Of a stretch of DNA of 64,000 nt, positions 16,389-25,066 are shown in pieces. Below the pieces are notes generated by a model. The model saw only the letters and a list, made by a program, of their open reading frames with translations. It was not told the origin of the DNA and searched no databases. The first letter of the stretch is position 1; every line of letters begins with the position of its first letter. The position numbers and the translations under genes are program-made. Origin of the DNA: JACPPO01 sp965262505 (GTDB taxonomy: Bacteria > Acidobacteriota > Vicinamibacteria > Vicinamibacterales > UBA2999); assembly GCA_965262505.1 (NCBI GenBank), contig CBDHFM010000022.1:15196-79195 (forward strand), given 5' to 3'.

Positions 16389-17276
16389 GTGACGCCCCCT
16401 GAGGCGGCGGTGAGACACGACACAGCCGACCTGGCGGGTGAGAGTGAGAGCGCTGGTGCGGATGAGGCGCGTGCGTACTGCGATTTCTGGGCGGATGTCG
16501 GCTCGACGTTTCCGGATCTGCACGGGGCGCGGTCGACGGCGCAGTATCTCGAGGATGAGCAATGGTTGTTCCAAACCCATCTGGCGCCGCTGGAGGGGCT
16601 GTGTATTCTGAAGACCGATCTCTGGGATGAGGCGAAGAATACGCGCATCCTGCGCTGGGCCGCCGCAGCCGGGAGCCGCACCTTTGGCGTCGACATCTCA
16701 CCCGAGATCGTCCGGGGCGCCCGCCGGAACTTCGAGGAACGGAGCCTGACGTTGCACGGCGTACGGTCCGATGTGCGGACGCTCCCGTTCCAATCCGGGA
16801 GCTTCGACGCGGTCTACTCCATGGGGACGGTTGAGCACTTCGCGGACACGGACGGGGCCGTGCGGGAGATTTTCCGCGTGGTGCGGCCGGGCGGCCGCGT
16901 GGTCATCGGGGTGCCGAATCGCTGGGACCCCTTCCTGCGCCCGCTCCTCGTGGTGCTGCTGTACCGGCTCGGGCTGTATAGGTACGGCTACGAGAAGTCG
17001 TATTCGCGGCGCACCTTCCGGCGGATGCTCACGCGGGCGGGCTTTGAGGTGACGGCCGAAACCGGTATTCTCTTCATGCCGGGGTGGTTGCGGATGCTCG
17101 ATCTGGCTTGCTATACGTGGGCGCGCCCGCTGAGCCGGCTCACGGGCCTCGCCGTCGCGCCGTTCCATCACCTGTCGCGGTGGCTGCCCTGGCTGCGCCG
17201 GCACGGGTATCTGCTGACGACAGTCGCGGTTCGGCCAGAGGCGTCGGACGCACCCTCACCACGGAGGTCGCCATGA
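16389..17276 (+). CDS. class I SAM-dependent methyltransferase
   Basis: 296 residues from GTG 16389 (TTG 16377 is possible but sits on top of the GGAAG). The Rossmann fold is visible: a degenerate motif I around NTRILRWAAAAGSRTFGVDI, then FEERSLTLHGVRSDVRTLPF, FDAVYSMGTVEHFADTDGA, and VVRPGGRVVIGVPNRWDPF. Substrate unknown. The ATG of the exosortase overlaps its stop (ATGA), so the three-gene island 16389-21220 is one operon. A surface-glycan or lipid substrate would fit the neighbours; this is inference. Confidence 0.8.
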   Translation: MTPPEAAVRHDTADLAGESESAGADEARAYCDFWADVGSTFPDLHGARSTAQYLEDEQWLFQTHLAPLEGLCILKTDLWDEAKNTRILRWAAAAGSRTFGVDISPEIVRGARRNFEERSLTLHGVRSDVRTLPFQSGSFDAVYSMGTVEHFADTDGAVREIFRVVRPGGRVVIGVPNRWDPFLRPLLVVLLYRLGLYRYGYEKSYSRRTFRRMLTRAGFEVTAETGILFMPGWLRMLDLACYTWARPLSRLTGLAVAPFHHLSRWLPWLRRHGYLLTTVAVRPEASDAPSPRRSP

Positions 17277-18718
17277 CCACGGACTCACAGACGCGCCCGC
17301 CTGATCCGGCGTCAGGGGTGTTCCGCTTCGCGCTGACGGGCGGAGCGTGGTTTATCGGCCTGTTCGGGCTGATGCGGCTCGGCTGGGTGGAACGCCAGAT
17401 CCTCGTACCCTTTGCCCAGCTCCAGGAACGCGTGGCCGATCAGCTCACCGGGGTGCAGACCGACGCGGTCTACGTCGATGCGAGCTGTAGCGGGGGCGAC
17501 GCCATGGCGCTCTGCCTGGGGGCGGTCCTGGCGTTTCCGGCCACGTGGTCGGCGCGGCTGCGCGGCGCCGGCGTCGGGCTGCTGGTGATCGCGGCCTTCA
17601 ACACCGTGCGCATCGGCAACTTGTCGCTGGTGGCGGCCTACCCCACGCTTCTCGACCTCCTTCATGTCTATATCTGGCCGGCCATCCTCATTGTGGTGGC
17701 GGTCGTCTATGTATACGCCTGGATGCGTCGGCAGATGGATCCAGCGGCCCGCGGCGCCAGCCCGGATCTCGGCGGTGCCTGGCACGGCCCTGCCCGGCGG
17801 TTTCTACTGCTCACCGTCATGGGCGTCGCGGTCTACTTCGCGGCGGCCGGGTGGATGAACGAAAGTGCCCTGCTGCGCACGCTGGGCGTCTGGGTAGCGA
17901 TGACCGGCGCCGGCATCCTGGCGACACTCGGGGTGTCGGCCACGGCCTCAGGGAACATCGTCACGACGACGCACGGGGCGTTTATTGTGACCCAGGAGTG
18001 TATTGCCACCCCCCTGATTCCCGTCTACCTGGCCGGCGCGCTGGCGGTACCTCTCGCGCGGTGGCGGCGCGTGGCCGCGCTGGGCGCGGCACCGGCGATC
18101 TTTTTCCTCGTGGGCGTGGCCCGGCTCCTGGTGCTCGCGCTCCCGACGACCCTGGTCGCCTCGCACACCATCGCCATCCATGCCTTCTCACAGGTGCTGG
18201 TCGCGGGCCTCCTCGTAGCCGGGCTGGCGGTGCTGTCCGCCCGATCGGTCGGCCGCCCGCACCCCGCGCGGCGGGCCGTGGGGGCGATCGGTGTCGGCAT
18301 CGTTGCGGCGGTGGCGGTGGGTCCCCTCTGGAACGACCTCCTGCACCGGGCGGTGGACGGGGGGCAGGTGCTCCTCCAGCACGGCGGCCACCGGCCTGTT
18401 GACGATCCGCAAGGGGCGCTCGCGATCCTTGCGGCGCTCCAACTCGGCCTGTGCGCTGCGTTCTGGGTGGCCGTTGGGGCGCGCGGGCCCTGGCGGCGCC
18501 TGGTTCTCGGGATCGTGGGGCTGGCGGGGCTGCAGCTCACGGTCGTGCTGGGGCTCGGCGAGTTGTCGCACCATCTGGGGTTCGCCCCCCACGTGAGCCT
18601 GATCCGTGCCTGGGGCGTCGTCGCGCCGCTGGCGGTCGTCTGGGTGCTGCGGCGGCCGCGCCTCACGGTCTCACTACCCGCACCCGTGCCCGCGCGGCCG
18701 CTGCCGCAGCCCAGCTAG
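17273..18718 (+). CDS. exosortase/archaeosortase-family protein with two tandem sortase-like domains
   Basis: 481 residues from ATG 17273 with GGAGG at 17263-17267. The protein is almost entirely membrane helices. Domain 1 has the exosortase triad: C72 in ASCSGGDAMAL, R113 in FNTVRIGNLS, H131 in LLHVYIWPA. Domain 2 repeats the plan: C243 in TQECIATPLIP, R284 in VGVARLLVLALP, H303 in IAIHAFSQV. Exosortases are thiol transpeptidases that cut C-terminal sorting signals at the inner membrane. A single chain with both triads is unusual. Likely substrates in this window are the two proteins ending VPALP-helix-RRRR. Confidence 0.8.
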   Translation: MTTDSQTRPPDPASGVFRFALTGGAWFIGLFGLMRLGWVERQILVPFAQLQERVADQLTGVQTDAVYVDASCSGGDAMALCLGAVLAFPATWSARLRGAGVGLLVIAAFNTVRIGNLSLVAAYPTLLDLLHVYIWPAILIVVAVVYVYAWMRRQMDPAARGASPDLGGAWHGPARRFLLLTVMGVAVYFAAAGWMNESALLRTLGVWVAMTGAGILATLGVSATASGNIVTTTHGAFIVTQECIATPLIPVYLAGALAVPLARWRRVAALGAAPAIFFLVGVARLLVLALPTTLVASHTIAIHAFSQVLVAGLLVAGLAVLSARSVGRPHPARRAVGAIGVGIVAAVAVGPLWNDLLHRAVDGGQVLLQHGGHRPVDDPQGALAILAALQLGLCAAFWVAVGARGPWRRLVLGIVGLAGLQLTVVLGLGELSHHLGFAPHVSLIRAWGVVAPLAVVWVLRRPRLTVSLPAPVPARPLPQPS

Positions 18719-18724
18719 GGAACC

Positions 18725-21220
18725 ATGCCCGCGGCGCGGCGGGGACGCCGCGTGCCAGGAGAACCAGACACGGACGACCTCGGTGGTGCGGCGCGCGTCG
18801 AGCGCTGGTTTCTTCGCGTGATGCTCGGCGTGAGCGTGGTAGCGTGGCTGTCGCTCGTGCTCGCCGAGCTTGGCCAGTTTCGGATGGCCCTGTTGTTGGG
18901 GCTCCTGCTCACGCTCGGGGCGTTCGGGCTGAACCTGCTGGTCTACGCCTTCCGCGAGGGTCCGGCTGAACCTATCGCCGGCGGCCGGCTGAAGCCTGCG
19001 CTGGCGGCGACGGCGGGGATCCTGCTGTGCGCCGCGCTATTCCTCCCGCCGTACGAGACCGCGGTGGCCGGAGGCGACGCCACCGTCTATCTGAACTTCG
19101 GCCGTCAGATTACCCACCATGGCGCGGTCGAGTTCGAGGATGCCCTGCTGCGCCCGCTGTCGATTGCCAGCCGCGCGGAGCTGTTCCTGAATCGGGTGCC
19201 CTTGGACACGACGGGCCAATTTGCACGATTCCCTGGCGGCTTCCTGATCGCCGACATCGCCGACCCCACGGTCACCGCCGGGTTTTCCCCGTTGTTTCCG
19301 GTCCTCACCGCCCTGGGACATGCCGTCGGCTCGCCGCGCGCCGCGCTTGTCGTCGCACCACTCTTCGCGACCCTGAGCCTGGTTGGCCTGTGGTGCGTCG
19401 CGCGGCGGCTGGGCGGCGTGCATGCCGCCTGGCTCGCGGCCACGCTCACGGCCGTCTCGTTGCCGCAGATCTGGTTCGCGAAGCTCTCGGTGCCAGAGAC
19501 GGTCGCGCAGTGTTTCGTGATGGCCGGGGTGCTTGCCTGGCTGATGGCATGCGCCCGCGGCGCCACGCGGTGGGCACTCGCCGCGGGGTGGTTCTTGGGC
19601 CTCGCCTGTTTTGCGAAGATCGATCTCCTTGTGCTCTTGCCCGTGTTCCTGCTGGCCGTCGTTGCGGCGCGGCTGCTGACGCGCGCGCGGTTCGGCGATC
19701 CTCTTCTCCTCCTGGCCCTGCTCGCAGCGTTCGGCCTCGTGGTGGCCCACAACTTCGTGCATTACCTCAGCTTCGCCACCCACTACCGGCCGTATGTCGC
19801 ATACCTGATCCAGACGTCCTCAGTGCTCACGCTGCTGCGGGACTCCGCCCTGGTGCAGGCGGGCGCGGCCCTGACGGCGGTGTTGCTGGCCGCGGCGGGC
19901 GTAGCGGCACTCCGCCAGCCGGCGAGGCGGTGGCCGCGGTGGTGCTGGGGATGGGCCGCAGTGGCCGCGCTCGTTGCCTACGGCGTCAACTACGTGACGA
20001 CGACGGCGGGCCGACTCGACGAGACGATCGTCTGGCTGAGTTGGTACGTCTCCTGGCCGATGCTCGGCCTCGCGGCGCTGGGCCTCACGGGGCTGGTCCG
20101 CGTCCGACGCACCGACGCCGCACCGGGGCTGGCCTTTGTCGGCCTGCTCCTCGGTGTCGTCGGCTTGCAGTATCTGTACGACCCGTTGGAGACGGGCCTG
20201 CAGATGGAATCGATGCGGCGGTACGTCCCGGTCGTCCTCCCGCTCACGATGCTCTTCGGCGCCCTGACCGTCGTCACCCTACTGGCGCGCGTGGCCGCCG
20301 CCAGGTATCGGTTGGGGTTGACCCTGGCCACCGGGGCGCTCCTCGTGGGACTCGTCGCGCGCCCGAGTCTCGCCGTGGTCGGTCAGCCGCTGTGGGACGA
20401 GGCCCTCGCGCAGACCGCGCAGGTGGCGCGGCTGTTTCCGGACCAGGCGGTCGTGTTGGTGAGTCCCGATCTGGCAGGCACGCACATCCAGACATCACTA
20501 GCCTACCTCCATGATGTGGACGCCATCCTCGTCCAGGAGCGAAATCCCGACGACCAGGTGCTGCGGCGCGTCATCCGCGGCTGGCTGGCGCGCGGCCGCG
20601 CCGTCTTCGTGGTCGTCGGGCAGCAGGAATTCTCGTTCTTCGCACCGGATTTCACGCTCGCGGCGGTCGAACGGGCGCACATCGACCTCTACACCCTGGA
20701 ACGCACCCGCACACGGGCCCCGCAGGCCGTCGTGTCCACGCCGATCCGGCTGCAGCTATTCCAGGTCACCCGGACGAGCGGCCCCGCCCGGACGGCCATC
20801 GATGTCGGGACGCCTGCCGACGACCTCCTGTACGACCTGCAGGGCTTCCATGGGCCCGAGCGCGACGGGGATCCGGCCCGCAGCACGTTCCGGTGGACCG
20901 GGCCGCAGGCGTCCCTCACGCTGCCGGGGGGGGAGGCCGTCACGCTCGTCGTCGCGGGCACCCGCCCGCCCGGCATCCCCCCGGCCGAGATCTCGGTGTG
21001 GATCGGGGAGCGGCTGGTCGGAGAGCGGGTGCTCGGAGAAACCCCACAGACGATCCGGTTGGACCGGCCGGAGACCGGAGACCCGGGCCCGATCGACCTC
21101 ACGATTCAGTCGACGGTGTACAACCCGCGGTCCCTCGGCCTGTCGTCAGACCCGCGTGATCTCGGCGTTCGCCTGTATCGCGTGGCGGTCGAACTGCCCC
21201 CCGAGCGGCCCGCGCCCTGA
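18725..21220 (+). CDS. polytopic membrane protein, GT-C glycosyltransferase-like
   Basis: 831 residues, with about a dozen hydrophobic helices up to about residue 560 and then a soluble beta-rich C-terminal domain of about 250 residues. The first large loop has AGGDATVYLNFGRQITHHG, resembling the Asp-containing loop of lipid-linked-sugar glycosyltransferases (PMT/ArnT superfamily); LSVPETVAQCFVMAG and LACFAKIDLLVLLP are also typical. It probably transfers a sugar from a polyprenyl donor outside the inner membrane; acceptor unknown. It follows the exosortase by 6 bp with an RBS (GGGAACC). Exosortase loci often carry such genes. Confidence 0.6.
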   Translation: MPAARRGRRVPGEPDTDDLGGAARVERWFLRVMLGVSVVAWLSLVLAELGQFRMALLLGLLLTLGAFGLNLLVYAFREGPAEPIAGGRLKPALAATAGILLCAALFLPPYETAVAGGDATVYLNFGRQITHHGAVEFEDALLRPLSIASRAELFLNRVPLDTTGQFARFPGGFLIADIADPTVTAGFSPLFPVLTALGHAVGSPRAALVVAPLFATLSLVGLWCVARRLGGVHAAWLAATLTAVSLPQIWFAKLSVPETVAQCFVMAGVLAWLMACARGATRWALAAGWFLGLACFAKIDLLVLLPVFLLAVVAARLLTRARFGDPLLLLALLAAFGLVVAHNFVHYLSFATHYRPYVAYLIQTSSVLTLLRDSALVQAGAALTAVLLAAAGVAALRQPARRWPRWCWGWAAVAALVAYGVNYVTTTAGRLDETIVWLSWYVSWPMLGLAALGLTGLVRVRRTDAAPGLAFVGLLLGVVGLQYLYDPLETGLQMESMRRYVPVVLPLTMLFGALTVVTLLARVAAARYRLGLTLATGALLVGLVARPSLAVVGQPLWDEALAQTAQVARLFPDQAVVLVSPDLAGTHIQTSLAYLHDVDAILVQERNPDDQVLRRVIRGWLARGRAVFVVVGQQEFSFFAPDFTLAAVERAHIDLYTLERTRTRAPQAVVSTPIRLQLFQVTRTSGPARTAIDVGTPADDLLYDLQGFHGPERDGDPARSTFRWTGPQASLTLPGGEAVTLVVAGTRPPGIPPAEISVWIGERLVGERVLGETPQTIRLDRPETGDPGPIDLTIQSTVYNPRSLGLSSDPRDLGVRLYRVAVELPPERPAP

Positions 21221-21223
21221 CAG

Positions 21224-21392
21224 GCGGCCAATGGCCACACCTTCCGGGCCACGGGTATCACGGCGTATCTGCTCAACGGCGGCACGCTCGAGCGCGCACA
21301 GGCGACCGCGGCGCAGGAGAGCCCGCGCACGACCAAGCTCCACGACCGGACGTCCGACGAGGTAACCGTCGAGGATATTGAGAAGATCCCGG
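21224..21392 (+). pseudogene. integrase C-terminal ghost
   Basis: Starts 4 bp after the membrane-protein stop. The frame NGHTFRATGITAYLLNGGTL then ERAQATAAQESPRTTKLHDR matches the last 57 codons of the integrase at 4032-5078. The conserved AGHES has become AAQES and the catalytic Tyr in LYDRT is His (LHDRT), so it cannot be active. It marks the island's right boundary. Confidence 0.85.
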
Positions 21393-21482
21393 AGCGTGGC
21401 CTCTATACCGGCTGTCGGAAAATTCAGACCTCGCTGGACACATTGTGTAACCGTAGGTGTCCAGGAATTCTGGAGGTCGGTC

Positions 21483-21900
21483 ATGAACAAAGCTCAGCGG
21501 GACATTCGGCGTAAGACACGGGTTTTGGAGCACGCGGCGCGGATCGGCAACGTGCGAAAGACCTGCCGCTACTTCGGCGTCGCGAGGCCAGGGTTCTACG
21601 TCTGGCAGAAGACGTATGAGACCCATGGTGATGAGGGCCTGGTCAACCAGAAGCCGTGGCCCGTACAACCCACGACTCCGCACACCCCCCGACATCGTCG
21701 AGAAGGTCCTCCATCTCCGCCGCACGTATCACCCCTCGGCCCCATCCGCATCGTCTGGTATCTCGAGCGCTATCACGGCATCACGATTTCGAAAGCCGGG
21801 GTCCACCGCATCCTCCGCCGCCACGGCCGGAACTACCCCCAGGCGCGTCGGGCGACGAGCGGTGCACAACGCATCGGTACGCCACACAGGTCCCTGGGCA
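21483..21900 (+). pseudogene. IS481/IS3-like transposase, frameshifted and truncated
   Basis: From ATG 21483 (RBS GGAGGTCGG): MNKAQRDIRRKTRVLEHAAR, IGNVRKTCRYFGVARPGFYV, then a frame change at about 21672. The region continues in another frame as IVEKVLHLRRTYH and returns at GPIRIVWYLERYHGITISKA, GVHRILRRHGRNYP. Two frameshifts and loss of the catalytic core make it dead. Confidence 0.75.
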
Positions 21901-21920
21901 CCACGTGACCCTGACCGCAC

Positions 21921-21999
21921 CGCGAGCTCGAACAGCTCCGCCTCGGTATCGATCAGCAGCTCGACGAGGGGCAGGCGACGCGGGGGCGGAGATTTAACA
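21921..21999 (+). pseudogene. ParD-like antitoxin fragment
   Basis: The frame RELEQLRLGIDQQLDEGQAT resembles the C-terminal arm of ParD/RHH antitoxins (ELEALRREIxxGIDxxDRGE). No DNA-binding part and no toxin remain. 22000-22078 shows nothing else. Confidence 0.35.
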
Positions 22000-22078
22000 C
22001 CACCGGCGGGACGGACTGTGCGAGACTTCTTCATGTTTCAACAGTCAGGGGGACATCCCCACCGAGGCGTCCTCATAA

Positions 22079-22150
22079 CATAAGCGAGACCGTGCACGCA
22101 AAGAGCTGCCGCATTTGATTCTTCAGTCGCGCGCGCGCCGTGTCTGCCGC
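22079..22150 (-). pseudogene. RepA fragment
   Basis: The minus strand reads RARLKNQMRQLFACTVSL, matching TRLKNQMRRLFGCTVTL of RepA1 and ARLKNQMRRLFTCSVQL of RepA3. About 24 codons only. The region to 22330 holds no other recognisable gene. Confidence 0.55.
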
Positions 22151-22330
22151 CGCTGTGATCCGCCCGTGGCCAGCGACGAAATGATTTGTGTTTTGAAGGG
22201 CAACCCTCTATAAGTTTAGCGCTGAGTTTTTGTGCTTACAGGTGCGTGGCTAAGTGCTCGATAGAAGACGTATGAGAAATCGGTGGAATTGTGCTGGCAC
22301 GAGGGCTGTCTCTGTGAGACACGTGGCGTG

Positions 22331-22729
22331 ATGATCTCGCATCACTTCATCGGCACAGGCGTGTGGTCGGAGGCGTTGCAACGGAGCCAGCGGGATCCAG
22401 CGCAGTTGCTGGCCGAAGTGACCGGCCACGTGCGAGCGTGCCATCTGCAGGTGATGGCGACGCAGGCGGTGCCGTTCGACGAGGGTGGTCTCACCCTGGT
22501 GTGGGTGCTGGCCGAGTCCCATCTGGTCCTGCACGTCTGGCCGGAGCTGCAGAGTGCGACGCTGGATCTCCACGTCTGTAACTACAGCACCCCGAACGCC
22601 GCCAACGCCAGGGCGCTCCGGGATCGTTTGGCGGCGGTGTGCTTTGCCACCGGGGGCCACTGGTCAGAGTTGGTGGCTGGCGCGAGCACTGATGAGGCCG
22701 CCAAGCGCCCCGTCGGCGCCACCACTTGA
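22331..22729 (+). CDS. S-adenosylmethionine decarboxylase-like protein (SpeD family)
   Basis: About 132 residues from ATG 22331. It has the SpeD-type layout: HHFIGTGVW near the start, then GGLTLVWVLAESHLVLHVWP with the Glu-Ser pair at which these proenzymes self-cleave to make the pyruvoyl group, then ATLDLHVCNYST. SpeD supplies the aminopropyl donor for spermidine; some homologues instead decarboxylate arginine or ornithine. It stands alone among debris without speE, so the role is unclear. No disruption is visible. Confidence 0.65.
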   Translation: MISHHFIGTGVWSEALQRSQRDPAQLLAEVTGHVRACHLQVMATQAVPFDEGGLTLVWVLAESHLVLHVWPELQSATLDLHVCNYSTPNAANARALRDRLAAVCFATGGHWSELVAGASTDEAAKRPVGATT

Positions 22730-22839
22730 CCGTCTTCTTCTTGTCCACGGGTGCTTGCGCCGGTCGCTGTTGATCGGTCACCTTCAGCTCCGAGGTCGTG
22801 ACGGAAACGACAGGTCTCGCGCTCCCGTACACTTGAGCA

Positions 22840-23187
22840 ATGAACGAGATCGACGGGGTGGCGTGCGGCACGCCCGGGTGCGACACCCGTGGAAAACCGG
22901 GCCTCAACCTCGTGGGCTACGGCTCGTTCGCGACGAAGGCCGGTCGACGGCAGCGGTACCGCTGCACCGTCTGCAGGGGCACGCGCAGCACGAACACGGG
23001 GACTGCGTACAGCGGGCTTCACTGCACCCGACGGGAGTTCGAGAACGTCGCAAGCTTACGCGTCGAAGGCGTGAGCATTTCAGCGACAGCCCGGGTCACG
23101 GGCCATTCCCGCAACACCGTCGCGCGCTGGCTCGAGCGGGCCTCGACGGCCGCAAGGCGCTTCAACGACAAGATCGATTACCACTAG
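22840..23187 (+). CDS. IS1-like transposase N-terminal part (zinc finger + HTH), truncated
   Basis: 115 residues. The start has paired Cys residues (CGTPGCDT, QRYRCTVCRGT) as in the zinc finger of IS1-type InsA, then an HTH (VSISATARVTGHSRNTVARW). It ends DKIDYH-stop, 12 bp before a higA-like gene. The catalytic part is missing, so this is probably an element cut by the higA segment. 22730-22839 has no gene. Confidence 0.55.
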   Translation: MNEIDGVACGTPGCDTRGKPGLNLVGYGSFATKAGRRQRYRCTVCRGTRSTNTGTAYSGLHCTRREFENVASLRVEGVSISATARVTGHSRNTVARWLERASTAARRFNDKIDYH

Positions 23188-23199
23188 GGGAGGGTGACC

Positions 23200-23470
23200 A
23201 TGACCACGATGTACGATCCTGTGCACCCAGGCGAAAGCCTCCGGGACGTGATGGACGCTAAGAAGTGGACCGTGACCGAGGCGGCTGCGAAGCTGGGCTG
23301 TACGCGACAAACGTTTTCACGGCTGCTGAACGGCCGCACCGGCATCTCCGCCAGCGATGGCGCTGGCGTTGGAACGCACCGGGTGGAGCAACGCCGCCTT
23401 CTGGGTGCGGCGGCAGGCGCAGTACGAACTCGCACAAGAACGTTTGCGCCAGAAGAAATCGGCCGCATGA
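23200..23470 (+). pseudogene. HigA-type antitoxin, frameshifted
   Basis: ATG 23200 follows GGGGAGGG. The reading YDPVHPGESLRDVMDAKKW, TVTEAAAKLGCTRQTFSRLL and NGRTGIS is the HigA XRE domain. After about 23355 the family sequence continues in another frame (MALALERTGWSNAAFWVRRQ, AQYELAQERL) to TGA 23468-23470. One indel has broken it. No higB is found upstream. 23471-23598 holds the repA2 promoter region. Confidence 0.8.
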
Positions 23471-23598
23471 CCCGGCGAACAAGTAAATACGCCGGGCGGT
23501 GGCGAGCGCGGGAAGTGGGCGCCGAGGCGAGTCAGTTGGTTCTAATACTATTATGATAGTTAAATAGTAAGATATATAAGTATCTTGCTAGTAGAAAA

Positions 23599-24333
23599 GT
23601 GGCGCGCAAACGCGAACACGACGGCTTTGCTCCCATCGGCGACGTGGCCGACGGGCTATCGCTGCCCGGTGGTCGCGCCCTGACTCACCGTGCCGCCACG
23701 CCGCAAGCGCGGCACCACTTCACCAAGCTTGACCAGGTGACGCAGCTCGTCTGCGCGCGCGACGCGGACCCGGAGTTTGGTTTCATGGCGCGGTTGCTCG
23801 CGTTGTGTTCCTTGCCGCGCACCAACCCAGGCGACCGCCTGCAGTACGTCCGACGCAACGGGCCGTACACGCTCGTCCTGTTCTCAAGCGGTAAAACGAA
23901 GCTCCCCTATGGCACCCTGCCGCGCTTGCTCCTGACGTGGGTCTGCACGGAAGCCGTCCGCACACAATCGCCCGTGCTGGTCCTCGGCAATTCGCTCTCG
24001 GAGTTCATGCGGCGGCTCGACATCTACAGCACGAGCGGCGGCACCACGGGCGGGCGGACGCGACTATGGAATCAGATGCGCCGGTTGTTTGGGTGCATGG
24101 TGTCACTGACCTACGAGGATGCGCGGGTGGAAGCCACGATGAATACGCCGATTGCTCGCACCACGGAATGCTGGTGGAGCGAGCGCCAGCCGGACGCGCG
24201 TTCGTTGTGGGAGAGCAGAATCGAACTCGGTACGGATTTTTTCAACGAGATCATCCGTAACCCGGTCCCGCTCGACCTGCACATCCTTAAGAGCCTCAGC
24301 CGGTCGCCGCTCGGCCTCGACCTGTATCTGTAG
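23599..24333 (+). pseudogene. RepA-type initiator, C-terminally truncated (replicon 2)
   Basis: 244 residues from GTG 23599, closely related to RepA1 (MARLLALCSLPRTNPGD, YVRRNGPYTL, LPRLLLTWVCTEAVR). The frame stops at GLDLYL-TAG, where the relatives continue FWLVYRTF for another 85-90 residues including the last winged-helix part. Its tail seems to lie at 24981-25046, beyond the origin. It may still bind iterons, but a replication role is doubtful. Confidence 0.75.
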
Positions 24334-24460
24334 CGGCGCTTCTACAGCAGCCTCGACGTGGATCTGCGTCGCACCGAGACGAGCGAGGCGCCTTGTGGAC
24401 CGGGCTGCCATAGGCCACGACCGGTGGCTAGTCATCCCTCTACTGGCGGCGCATAAAGGC

Positions 24461-24482
24461 GGCTCCTAGGACCGCTCAGCGC
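24461..24482 (+). other. conserved GC-rich origin block, replicon 2
   Basis: GGCTCCTAGGACCGCTCAGC then GC, two mismatches from the replicon 1 block at 13505-13526. Confidence 0.45.
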
Positions 24483-24525
24483 TGGCACCGATATACGGGC
24501 CACGTGGCGCGACCGTTCGCCGTGG

Positions 24526-24534
24526 TTTTCCACA
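24526..24534 (+). promoter_or_regulatory. DnaA box-like site, replicon 2
   Basis: TTTTCCACA in the same context (CGTGG before, CTGTGATT after) as at 13565-13573. Confidence 0.5.
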
Positions 24535-24562
24535 AAACACTGTGATTCCGGGGAGTTTTGCA

Positions 24563-24647
24563 CGCATAAACACGTCACCACGACGCGGCCGCTTTTCGCA
24601 TAAACACGTCACCTGGAAGGCCGTTTCTTTCGCATAAACACGTCACC
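24563..24647 (+). repeat. iteron array of replicon 2
   Basis: Three perfect copies of CGCATAAACACGTCACC at 24563, 24597 and 24631, spacing exactly 34 bp. The word differs completely from the replicon 1 and 3 iterons while the spacing is the same. It is followed by the GTAC-rich segment shared with replicon 1 (CAAGTACGTACAGGCC at about 24691-24706). Confidence 0.8.
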
Positions 24648-24980
24648 TACGTACAAGTAGTAATGATCAAGTAGTACGTACCGACAAGTACGTACAGGCC
24701 GGTGGCCTGTTAATTCTCCGAGTGAAAACAAAAAAACGGCTGACCAAGACTAAAATTGAGGGGAAAAACAGGGATACAGGCCTATCCCGTCGGATTTCCC
24801 GCGATGAAACAGCCGAAAGCTGTTACTGAGGCGCCACGCACACCCGCTAAGCGAGGCGCTCAGCGACGACCGGCCCAAGGAAGGCTTCAGGTATGCGCCT
24901 GGGCGAGAACGTGGCGCAGGCGACGCGCGAGGCCGCCTGCCAGGCGCGTCAACGGCTCCGTCGTTCTCCGCTGGCGCTCC

Positions 24981-25046
24981 GGTGCGTTACTACTCTCTCC
25001 CTCGCCGCCGCGCAGCGCACCATCGCACCTGCACCTCGTGGAATAG
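24981..25046 (+). pseudogene. displaced RepA C-terminal tail
   Basis: The frame ending SGALLLSPSPPRSAPSHLHL then VE-stop matches the RepA1 C-terminus GALLLSPSPPRIPPAPLRLI. It lies 650 bp after the truncated repA2, past its origin. Codons upstream (from ATG 24804, MKQPKAVTEAPRTPAKRGAQ) show no known similarity. Nothing else is evident in 24720-24980. Confidence 0.5.
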
Positions 25047-25066
25047 CGGCGCGACCTGCGTCATCG

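Noticed and set aside
18025..18666. 213-codon minus-strand frame inside the exosortase gene
   Set aside because: Shadow frame; the plus-strand protein has membrane helices and catalytic motifs.
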